From Sphingomonas sp. So64.6b (GTDB lineage Bacteria > Pseudomonadota > Alphaproteobacteria > Sphingomonadales > Sphingomonadaceae): 64,000 nucleotides of DNA. Below are positions 25,477-33,501 of this stretch, in pieces; within the stretch, counting starts at the first letter, position 1, and each line of letters starts with the position of its first letter. Made by a program: the position numbers and the translations under genes. The notes below the pieces were generated by a model that saw only the letters and a program-made list of their open reading frames with translations, was not told where the DNA came from and did no database searches. The stretch spans positions 2,542,001 to 2,606,000 of the forward strand of contig NZ_CP048817.1 in assembly GCF_014171475.1 (NCBI RefSeq), written 5' to 3'.

Positions 25477-27120
25477 ATGACGAATTCACGCACCGGCGGC
25501 CGCGTCCTGGTCGATCAGCTTGTCGCACAGGGTTGCGACCGTATCTTCACCGTACCCGGCGAGAGTTTCCTCGCCGTACTCGACGCGTTGCACGACACGC
25601 CCGAGATCGACGTCGTCGTGTGCCGTCAGGAGGGCGGGGTCGGGTTCATGGCGTGCGCCGATGGCGCGATGACCGGACAGCCGGGCATCGCTTTCGTCAC
25701 GCGCGGTCCGGGTGCGACCAATGCGTCGATCGGCGTGCATGTCGCGATGCAGGATTCGCAGCCGATGGTCCTGTTCATCGGCGACGTCGATCGCGGCACC
25801 AAGGATCGCGAGGCGTTTCAGGAGATCGATTTCACGGCGATGTTCTCTCCGATCGCCAAATGGGCGGCGAAGATCGACGATGCCGCACGGATCCCGGAAT
25901 ATATCGCGCGCGCCTATGCCATAGCGATGAACGGGCGGCCCGGGCCGGTCGTGCTGGCGCTGCCCGAGGACATGTTACTGGACGCGGTCGCGGCGGTCGA
26001 TCGGCCACGCGTCGATCGCGCCGTGCAAGCGTGCGATCCGATCCAGATGCGCAATCTCGGTGGATTGATCGGCAGTGCCGAGCGACCGCTGGCCATCATC
26101 GGTGGCGCTGGTTGGGACGAGTCGGCCGCGCGCAACTTTGCGCAATGGGCCGAACGGAGCGGCATCCCCGTCGCCGCCGCATTCCGCCGCCAGGATGCCA
26201 TTGCCAACGATTGCGCCGTCTGGGCCGGCAATCTTGGCTATGGCCCCAACCCGAAGCTGGTGGAGCGCGTCAAGGCTGCCGATCTGTTGCTTGTCGTCGG
26301 GCCGAGACTCGGCGAGGCGACGACAGACGGCTATACGCTGATCACCCCCGACCATCCGGGCCAGACTCTCGTCCATATCCATCCTGATCCGAACGAGCTC
26401 GGCCAGACCTATCGCGCCGATTTCGCGATCTGCGCTGGCATGGCCGAATTCGCCGACGCGGTGCTGGCGATCGATAACGAACCGCTGGCGGCGGGCGCGG
26501 AGGCGCATGCGGAGTGGCTTGCCTGGTCGACCCCCGCCCCGCGCGATCTGAAAATGGACCTTGGCCCGTGCGTCGCGACGATGCGCGATTTGCTCCCTGC
26601 AGATACGATCATCTGCAATGGCGCGGGCAATTATTCCGGCTGGTGGCATCGCTATTGGCGTTATGCGGGCCCAACCAGCCAGCTGGCGCCGACCGCCGGC
26701 GCGATGGGTTATGGCGTGCCGGCCGCAACGGCGGCGGCGCTGCGCCATCCCGACCGGATGGTCGTCGCGCTGGCCGGCGATGGCTGCTTCCTGATGAATG
26801 GCCAGGAACTGGCCACCGCGGTCGCGCATGGTGCGAACATGCTGGTGCTGGTGATCGACAACAGCACCTATGGCACGATCCGTATGCATCAGGAGCGGGA
26901 ATATCCCGGCCGGATTTCCGCCACGCGGCTGCAGAACCCCGACTTTGCCGCGCTTGGCCGGGCTTATGGCTGCTGGGCGGAGACGGTTGAGACGACGGCG
27001 GCGTTCGCACCGGCGTTGGAGCGTGCCATGGCGCAGACCGGCGTGCGGCTGCTTCATATCAAGACGGATATCGAGGCGATCACCGCAGGGACGACGATCA
27101 CGGCGCTGCACGGGGGGTGA
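25477..27120 (+). CDS. Thiamine-diphosphate-dependent enzyme, acetolactate synthase-like
   Basis: A 547-residue ThDP enzyme of the IlvB-like superfamily. N-terminal PYR domain: GGRVLVDQLVAQGCDRIFTVPGESFLAVLDAL with the catalytic Glu in CRQEGGVGFMACADGAM (about 51) and FVTRGPGATNASIGVHVAMQD. Middle domain to about 350. C-terminal PP domain: the GDG-x25-N ThDP/Mg motif as AGDGCFLMNGQELATAVAHG...VIDNSTYGTIRMHQE. Real acetolactate synthase would need IlvN, which is not here, so an oxalyl-, sulfoacetaldehyde- or other decarboxylase/synthase is equally possible. Stands alone. Confidence 0.85.
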   Translation: MTNSRTGGRVLVDQLVAQGCDRIFTVPGESFLAVLDALHDTPEIDVVVCRQEGGVGFMACADGAMTGQPGIAFVTRGPGATNASIGVHVAMQDSQPMVLFIGDVDRGTKDREAFQEIDFTAMFSPIAKWAAKIDDAARIPEYIARAYAIAMNGRPGPVVLALPEDMLLDAVAAVDRPRVDRAVQACDPIQMRNLGGLIGSAERPLAIIGGAGWDESAARNFAQWAERSGIPVAAAFRRQDAIANDCAVWAGNLGYGPNPKLVERVKAADLLLVVGPRLGEATTDGYTLITPDHPGQTLVHIHPDPNELGQTYRADFAICAGMAEFADAVLAIDNEPLAAGAEAHAEWLAWSTPAPRDLKMDLGPCVATMRDLLPADTIICNGAGNYSGWWHRYWRYAGPTSQLAPTAGAMGYGVPAATAAALRHPDRMVVALAGDGCFLMNGQELATAVAHGANMLVLVIDNSTYGTIRMHQEREYPGRISATRLQNPDFAALGRAYGCWAETVETTAAFAPALERAMAQTGVRLLHIKTDIEAITAGTTITALHGG

Positions 27121-27150
27121 GACGCGCGGGCGACCCGCGCGCCGCTTATA

Positions 27151-27235
27151 CGTCACCCCAGCGCAGGCTGGGGTCTCCCTCTAGTGACACACGAAGTGCC
27201 CAACGTCTGAGCTGCCAGCCTGCGCCGGCATGACG
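27151..27235. repeat. Sphingomonad-type intergenic palindromic repeat
   Basis: Imperfect inverted repeat with 21-base arms: CGTCACCCCAGCGCAGGCTGG at 27151-27171 and the mirrored CCAGCCTGCGCCGGCATGACG at 27215-27235 (16 of 21 pairs). An inner small hairpin CCCCAGCGCAGGCTGGGG lies in the left arm. The sequence type is a common dispersed REP-like element in this group of genomes. Confidence 0.75.
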
Positions 27236-27242
27236 GCTAATA

Positions 27243-27280
27243 AAGAAAACGCCGCCCCGGTTGTCCGGAGCGGCGTCTTT
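27243..27280 (-). terminator. Rho-independent terminator of csbD gene
   Basis: On the minus strand a 12-base stem (ACGCCGCTCCGG with CCGGGGCGGCGT, one mismatch, ACAA loop) is followed by TTTTCTTTA. It starts about 19 bases beyond the CsbD stop codon and is a textbook intrinsic terminator. Confidence 0.85.
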
Positions 27281-27298
27281 AAATCGGTAGGTCAGCGA

Positions 27299-27469
27299 TC
27301 AGATATCGTCGCCGAGCGCGCCCTTGACCTTGCCGGCGAGTTGCTGCGCCTTGCCTTTGACTTCCTGGCCCGCGCCTTCGTCGCGCGTGTTCGGATTGTC
27401 GCTCTGCTGCTTGGCCTTGCCGATCGCTTCGTTCACATTGCCTTTTATCTTGTCGACGAGTTCACCCAT
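27299..27469 (-). CDS. CsbD family stress protein
   Basis: A 56-residue hydrophilic, helical protein: MGELVDKIKGNVNEAIGKAKQ...GAGQEVKGKAQQLAGKVKGALGD, the CsbD pattern. CsbD proteins accumulate in stationary phase and general stress; molecular role unknown. The start is ATG 27469, 6 bases after AGGAGG (AGGAGGTTACC); the longer frame upstream has no support. A candidate sigma-EcfG promoter lies 64 bases upstream and a terminator follows, so it is a monocistronic stress gene. Confidence 0.9.
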   Translation of the reverse strand: MGELVDKIKGNVNEAIGKAKQQSDNPNTRDEGAGQEVKGKAQQLAGKVKGALGDDI

Positions 27470-27532
27470 GGTAACCTCCTGAAATACAGCCCGTTGACGC
27501 CGGGGGTCGGCGGCTTTGGGACTTGGGGGAAG

Positions 27533-27557
27533 AACGGATGAGCATGGGGGCGGTTCC
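27533..27557 (-). promoter_or_regulatory. Sigma-EcfG-type promoter of csbD gene
   Basis: Reading the minus strand: GGAAC (27557-27553), 16 bases, CGTT (27536-27533). This matches the alphaproteobacterial general stress sigma factor consensus GGAAC-N16/17-CGTT exactly. The -10 element lies 64 bases before the CsbD start codon, giving a leader of about 57 bases. Confidence 0.75.
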
Positions 27558-27589
27558 CGGCGACCGGGCCGGAGGCGACGGGATGTGCC

Positions 27590-28096
27590 GTGCCTGACGC
27601 ACATCGCAGGCTCTTCGCCGCGCAATCATGGCTCGACCGTTTCACCGCCGCCTTGCCCAGAGGCGGCGCCATTCTCGATTTGGGCTGTGGCGGTGGCGAG
27701 CCGATTGCGCGCTACCTGATCGATCACGGATTCCGCCTTACCGGTGTCGACAGCGATGTGGTGGCGATCGACCTCGCCCGTACCCGGTTTCCGCGCGATA
27801 CCTGGATCCACGCCGATATGCGCATAGCCGCGATCGACGGACAATTTGACGGAATCATCGCCTGGGACAGCCTGACCGGCCTGTCCCGCGCCGATCAGGC
27901 GATGATGGCCGACCGCGTCGGGATATGGCTGAAACCGGGCGGACGCCTGTTGTTCAACGCCAGGGACGATGACGGCGACCTCGGCCCGATCGAATACAGC
28001 GCCGCGATCGCACGCCGCGGCCTGATCGAGATGGCCCATGTCGTCCAGGACCCGGCCTGGGGCGGCGCGGACGTCTGGCTCGCCCGCAAACCCTAG
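27590..28096 (+). CDS. Class I SAM-dependent methyltransferase
   Basis: A 168-residue methyltransferase. SAM-binding motif I is ILDLGCGGGEPIARYL (about 28-43), followed by GVDSD (motif II acidic residue), DGIIAWDSLTGL (motif IV) and LKPGGRLLFNARDDD (motif VI). Start is GTG 27590. Its stop codon overlaps the convergent hydrolase stop by 4 bases (28093-28096). Substrate unknown; small size suggests a small molecule. Confidence 0.85.
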   Translation: MPDAHRRLFAAQSWLDRFTAALPRGGAILDLGCGGGEPIARYLIDHGFRLTGVDSDVVAIDLARTRFPRDTWIHADMRIAAIDGQFDGIIAWDSLTGLSRADQAMMADRVGIWLKPGGRLLFNARDDDGDLGPIEYSAAIARRGLIEMAHVVQDPAWGGADVWLARKP

Positions 28097-28839
28097 CCCG
28101 TCACGCTCTTCAGAAAAGCGAGCACAGCGGTCCAGTTCGCCTCGGCGCCCTTCGGATTGCGCTTCTCGATCAGCGTCGAGGAGCCATGCACGCCGCCCTC
28201 TTTCGGCTGGTAAAACACTTTACCGGCCCCCGGCACCGCGTCGAAGATCGGCTTGGCGCGGGCGACCTCTTCCGCGTCCCCAGCCGATGTGACAAACACC
28301 GGCACCGCCAGTTTCGCCGCCGCTTTACTGATCAGACTCTTGTCATCGAAATATTCGCCCGGCGAGAAGGACAGCACCGCCTTGACCACCCCCGGATTGG
28401 CCGCCGCCAGCGGAAAGACCAGCGAGGAGGAATAGCTGCTGCCCCAGATAATCACCGGCAGCTTCTGCGTTTTGGCCCAATCGACCGCCGCCTGCAGGTC
28501 CGGCTGCGCGGCGAGGTAACCCGGGTCCTTGCCGACCAACAGCGCCGTTTCATTCTCGCCGAACATCTCGCCACCGGATCGCTGGTCGATCGCCAGCGCG
28601 TCGTAACCGGCGGCGTTCAGCCGCGGCGCGATCGTCGCATATTCACCCTTGCCTGACCCCGCCTGATGAAACAGCAGGATCAGTGCCTTTGGCTTGTCGG
28701 TCTTGTAGTGGCGCGCGAACACGGTGATGCCGTCGCGCGCCTTGACCGTGACCGGCGCCGCGGTCGAGGCATTGCTCACGCCGGGACCACAGGCGATCAG
28801 CGCCAGCGACAGGCCCAAACCCAATAAAGCGCGCATCAA
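28093..28839 (-). CDS. Lipoprotein alpha/beta hydrolase (dienelactone-hydrolase-like)
   Basis: A 248-residue serine hydrolase. Lipobox LIAC with Cys17 predicts a lipoprotein. Nucleophile elbow GSSYS at 133-137 (Ser135) in IIWGSSYSSSLVF; oxyanion segment LFHQAGSGKGEY; the acid lies near VFVTSAGDAEEV and the His in GVHGSSTL. Substrate unknown. It ends convergent with the methyltransferase and begins 12 bases beyond the thiG stop, so it may be the last gene of the thiS-thiG operon. Confidence 0.85.
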   Translation of the reverse strand: MMRALLGLGLSLALIACGPGVSNASTAAPVTVKARDGITVFARHYKTDKPKALILLFHQAGSGKGEYATIAPRLNAAGYDALAIDQRSGGEMFGENETALLVGKDPGYLAAQPDLQAAVDWAKTQKLPVIIWGSSYSSSLVFPLAAANPGVVKAVLSFSPGEYFDDKSLISKAAAKLAVPVFVTSAGDAEEVARAKPIFDAVPGAGKVFYQPKEGGVHGSSTLIEKRNPKGAEANWTAVLAFLKSVTG

Positions 28840-28851
28840 TTCTCTCCCTTT

Positions 28852-29655
28852 TTAGATCAATCCGGCAAGCGGGCTCGACGGATCGGCATAACGACGCTTG
28901 CCCATCCGGCCCGCCAGATAAGCCATGCGGCCCGCCTCTACTCCCGCCTTCATCGCCGCAGCCATCAGGATCGGATCCTTGGCCTCGGCAATCGCGGTGT
29001 TCATCAACACGCCGTCACAGCCAAGCTCCATCGCCGCCGCCGCATCGGATGCAGTGCCGACCCCGGCATCGACCAGCACCGGCACGCTCGCTCCCTCGAC
29101 GATCAGGCGGATCGTCACCTGATTCTGGATACCGAGCCCCGATCCGATCGGCGCGCCCAGCGGCATGATCGCCACCGCGCCGACATTTTCCAGGCGCTTC
29201 GCCGCGATCGGATCATCGACGCAATAGACCATCGGCTTGAAGCCCTCGTTCGCGAGAATCTCACAAGCGCGCAGCGTCTCGACCATATCGGGATAGAGTG
29301 TCTTCGCCTCGCCCAGCACTTCGAGCTTGACCAGTTCCCAACCGCCCGCCTCGCGCGCCAGCCGCAAGGTACGGATCGCGGATTCGGCGTCGAAACAGCC
29401 CGCCGTGTTGGGCAGATAGGTGATCTTTTTCGGATCGATGAAATCGGTAAGCATCGGCGCATTGGGGTCCGACACGTTCACGCGGCGCACCGCGACGGTC
29501 ACGATCTCCGCGCCCGAGGCTTCGACTGCCGCCGCGTTCTGCGCGAAATCGCGATATTTGCCGGTGCCGACGATCAGGCGCGAACGGAAGGTCTTGCCCG
29601 CGACGGTCCATGTGTCCGCCGTGCCATCGGTCTTGATCGGCGTCTGGATGGTCAT
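28852..29655 (-). CDS. thiG: Thiazole synthase ThiG
   Basis: Builds the thiazole phosphate of thiamine from deoxyxylulose phosphate, dehydroglycine and ThiS-thiocarboxylate. The 267-residue TIM-barrel contains RLIVGTGKY, the Schiff-base Lys region [48 protein letters not shown] and [32 protein letters not shown]. Start ATG 29655 overlaps the thiS-fusion stop by 4 bases (ATGA); the longer open frame to 29727 is not used. No other thi genes are in the window. Confidence 0.95.
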   Translation of the reverse strand: MTIQTPIKTDGTADTWTVAGKTFRSRLIVGTGKYRDFAQNAAAVEASGAEIVTVAVRRVNVSDPNAPMLTDFIDPKKITYLPNTAGCFDAESAIRTLRLAREAGGWELVKLEVLGEAKTLYPDMVETLRACEILANEGFKPMVYCVDDPIAAKRLENVGAVAIMPLGAPIGSGLGIQNQVTIRLIVEGASVPVLVDAGVGTASDAAAAMELGCDGVLMNTAIAEAKDPILMAAAMKAGVEAGRMAYLAGRMGKRRYADPSSPLAGLI

Positions 29656-30224
29656 GATGTGCGATGCTCCACGATATTGGCAAGGCCGCCCGCCGTGTCG
29701 CGGACGAAGAAGCGGCGAACGCCCCACGGCTCGTCGGTCAGCGGATAGGCGATGTCCAGCCCCTGCGCGACCGCCCGGTCATGGCATTGATCGACATTGT
29801 CGACACCGACCGAATAATCCGGCTTCAGGCCCGATGGATCGGCGGTGATGACGCTGATCTGCGCATTGTCATGCCCCGGCGCACGATAGGTCGAGATGAA
29901 ATCCAGCTCCATCGCGAGATCGAGCCCGAGCACATCGGTGAAGAATGCCCGCCCCGCCACGCCGTCATCGGCATAAAGATTCGGCACGATCCGTGACGCG
30001 CCCATCCCCCCGCCGACAAAATGCACGATTTCCAGCTCGTCGCCATCCTCGACCATGACCTCGCCCAGCGTCGATCGCGGCACGATCTCCAGATTGCGCT
30101 CCACCGCGACCTTTTCAGGCACCAGGCCGAGGTCGGCGGCGAGTTCGGCGATAGTCAGCCCGGCCGCGACACGGCGATGCTCGCCATTGACGCGGATCGA
30201 GACGGTGCCGTCAGTATGTGTCAT
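29652..30224 (-). CDS. ThiS sulfur carrier fused to VOC/glyoxalase domain
   Basis: A 190-residue two-domain protein. Residues 1-73 are Thi[27 protein letters not shown]...[29 protein letters not shown], ending in the diglycine that ThiF adenylates and sulfur is loaded on. Instead of a stop, residue 74 is Met and a VOC (glyoxalase/bleomycin-resistance) domain runs 76-190: [33 protein letters not shown]...[48 protein letters not shown]. Start ATG 30224 has GGAG 7 bases upstream; ATG 30248 is less likely. ThiG follows with 4-base overlap. A free diglycine would need cleavage, an internal start, or loss of thiamine function. See findings. Confidence 0.85.
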   Translation of the reverse strand: MTHTDGTVSIRVNGEHRRVAAGLTIAELAADLGLVPEKVAVERNLEIVPRSTLGEVMVEDGDELEIVHFVGGGMGASRIVPNLYADDGVAGRAFFTDVLGLDLAMELDFISTYRAPGHDNAQISVITADPSGLKPDYSVGVDNVDQCHDRAVAQGLDIAYPLTDEPWGVRRFFVRDTAGGLANIVEHRTS

Positions 30225-30328
30225 TGCTACTCCGGAACGACGCGTCATTTGATCGCCCGCCCGCGCGCATATAGGAAGCGCTGGCCTACACTCGCAACCG
30301 CCAAAACCCGAAACAGAAAGTCCTGATC

Positions 30329-30763
30329 TTGGCCGACACGATTTACGTCCTCAACGGTCCGAACCTCAATCTGCTTGGTCTGCGCGAGCCGGAGATCTAC
30401 GGCACCGACACGCTCGACGATATCGCGGGCGAGCTCGAGGACCGCGCGCGCGACCTCGACCTGAAGATCGACATGCGCCAGTCAAACCATGAAGGTCATC
30501 TGGTCGATTGGCTGCACGAGGCGCAGGCGGAGGGCGCCAAGGCGGTGATTCTCAATGCCGGCGCCTTCACCCACACTTCGGTGGCACTGCGCGATGCGAT
30601 CAAGGCGATCGTTACGCCGGTGATCGAAGTGCATCTGTCCAACCCGCACGCGCGCGAATCTTTCCGTCATCGCAGCCATATCGCGCCGGTCGCGAAGGGA
30701 ACCATCGCCGGCTTCGGCGCGCTTTCCTACATGCTGGCGCTTGAAGCCGCCGCCCGTCTCTGA
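30329..30763 (+). CDS. aroQ: Type II 3-dehydroquinate dehydratase
   Basis: Third step of the shikimate pathway. A 144-residue type II enzyme: VLNGPNLNLLGLREPEIYG (with the catalytic Tyr in EIYG), RQSNHEGHLVDWLHEA, LNAGAFTHTSVALRDAI and VEVHLSNPHARESFRHRS-type segment (here IEVHLSNPHARESFRH). The start appears to be TTG 30329. It is divergent from thiS-VOC and leads the operon aroQ-accB-accC. Confidence 0.95.
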   Translation: MADTIYVLNGPNLNLLGLREPEIYGTDTLDDIAGELEDRARDLDLKIDMRQSNHEGHLVDWLHEAQAEGAKAVILNAGAFTHTSVALRDAIKAIVTPVIEVHLSNPHARESFRHRSHIAPVAKGTIAGFGALSYMLALEAAARL

Positions 30764-30799
30764 CAGGACGCGTGCCCAATAAGGGAGCATAAGGGTCGC

Positions 30800-31297
30800 A
30801 TGGCCGAAAACGAACAATCCGCCGCCCAGAATGACTCGATGCGAATCGATGTCGACCTGGTCCGCCAACTCGCACAATTGCTGGATGACACCAGCCTGAC
30901 CGAAATCGAAGTCGAGGATGGGGGTCGCAAGATACGCATCGCGCGCAAGGCCGCGGCTGCCGCGCCCGTGCATTACAGCGCGGCGTCGGCGCCCGCCGCT
31001 GCGCCTGCGACGTTCCTGCCTTCCGCGCCTGCCGACACATTCGCCGCCACGCCTGTCGCCGCGGTCAATGCGGTCAAGTCGCCGATGGTCGGCACGGTCT
31101 ATCTCTCGTCCGATCCCGATTCGAAGCCGTTCGTTTCCGTCGGCGAACAGGTCGCGGCGGGCGACACGCTGCTCATCGTCGAGGCGATGAAGGTGATGAA
31201 CCCGATCCTCGCGCCGAGCGCCGGCACGGTAAAGGCCGTGCTGGTCGAAAATGGCCAGCCGGTCGAATTCGACCAGCCACTCGTGGTTGTCGAATAA
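30800..31297 (+). CDS. accB: Biotin carboxyl carrier protein of acetyl-CoA carboxylase
   Basis: A 165-residue BCCP. The biotinylated lysine is Lys131 in EAMKVMN (128-134), within [13 protein letters not shown]...[34 protein letters not shown]. An Ala/Pro-rich swinging linker spans residues 51-85. It serves AccC (next gene) and the AccA/AccD carboxyltransferase, not in this window. Confidence 0.97.
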   Translation: MAENEQSAAQNDSMRIDVDLVRQLAQLLDDTSLTEIEVEDGGRKIRIARKAAAAAPVHYSAASAPAAAPATFLPSAPADTFAATPVAAVNAVKSPMVGTVYLSSDPDSKPFVSVGEQVAAGDTLLIVEAMKVMNPILAPSAGTVKAVLVENGQPVEFDQPLVVVE

Positions 31298-31301
31298 CCC
31301 C

Positions 31302-32654
<1,353 letters not shown>

Positions 32655-32709
32655 TCATGGGCGGGTGGCCCAGTATTTGGTGAGGTGACCAGCAAGGGGA
32701 GGAAAACGC

Positions 32710-33141
32710 ATGACGCCGGGATCATTTCGGAAGTCGCTCCTGGTTGCAGGAGCAGTGCTTTTTCTGCTCGGACTTCTTCAGGGAGTCGCTGTTCATTCCT
32801 TTCTGAATCCCAGAATGGCTCTTTCGGCTCACCTCACGGCGGTTCAAAGCGGCATGGCGATCATGATTGCCGGCCTGGTTTGGCCCACAATCACGCTCGC
32901 GCAAGTTCTCAAGGGCACAGCACACTGGACGCTTATCTTCGGAATGTACGGCCTGTGGATCGCTTTGACGCTGTCAGCCGCGACTGGAGCCAGTAATGCC
33001 TTGCCAATTGCCGGTGCCGGCTATTCGGCTGCGCCCTCCATTGAGCAGGTGGTTTCGGCGCTGATCATAATCAGCAGTGCCTCGATGGTCTTGGGCTGGG
33101 GCCTGCTCGCGATGGGCTTGCTTCGTTCGAAACAAGCATGA
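32710..33141 (+). CDS. Membrane protein resembling hydroxylaminobenzene mutase
   Basis: A 143-residue four-helix membrane protein: LLVAGAVLFLLGLLQGVAVHSFLNPRMALSAHLTAVQSGMAIMIAGLVWP, then helices near 68-88 and 110-138. The NPRM.LSAHL segment and length recall HabA/HabB hydroxylaminobenzene mutases, integral membrane enzymes that rearrange hydroxylaminoarenes to aminophenols. The assignment is from memory of the pattern, not an alignment. SD AAGGGGAGG precedes ATG 32710. Confidence 0.55.
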   Translation: MTPGSFRKSLLVAGAVLFLLGLLQGVAVHSFLNPRMALSAHLTAVQSGMAIMIAGLVWPTITLAQVLKGTAHWTLIFGMYGLWIALTLSAATGASNALPIAGAGYSAAPSIEQVVSALIIISSASMVLGWGLLAMGLLRSKQA

Positions 33142-33501
33142 TCGGTCACCACGACGGCTGCCGACGTCAACGAAGAATGGTAACATCGCGTCGTTGAACC
33201 GATCACCGCGCGACACTTTATGCAGAAGCTTGTAATATTACCATTCAAGCTATTGAATATTAATCGATATATTACAGATCCGGCGCACCGGTCGGGCGCT
33301 GGATTTATGCGACAACAGGGTGTCCCATATCTCGCCCGGTCGCCCAGCTTGACTGCACAGCTCCAGCTCCTCCACGGCTCTCCGGCAGATCGTTCACATC
33401 GCGCCCGGAGGTGGCCGGCGCGCCAGCAAGACCTGAGCGCTACCCTATAGAAGCAACCTGCCGGCGGATCGGACGAACTCTCCCGATCCGCCGGCTGGGT
33501 C
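33142..33501. other. 360-base intergenic region before TonB receptor stop
   Basis: Convergent gap between the HabB-like gene (plus) and the TonB receptor (minus). Apart from the hairpin at 33460-33495 it holds an AT-richer stretch around 33230-33280 (ATTAATCGATATATTAC) that differs from the local composition. No RNA gene or coding frame longer than about 75 residues is convincing. Confidence 0.5.
33460..33495 (-). terminator. Likely terminator hairpin of TonB receptor gene
   Basis: A perfect 13-base inverted repeat: GCCGGCGGATCGG at 33460-33472 and CCGATCCGCCGGC at 33483-33495, loop of 10, starting 7 bases beyond the receptor stop on the minus strand. The downstream sequence (AGGTTGCTTC) is only weakly T-rich. 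Confidence 0.6.

Noticed and set aside
30225..30328. TPP riboswitch before the thiS-thiG operon
   Set aside because: The 104-base gap lacks the conserved THI-box CTGAGA and the paired elements.
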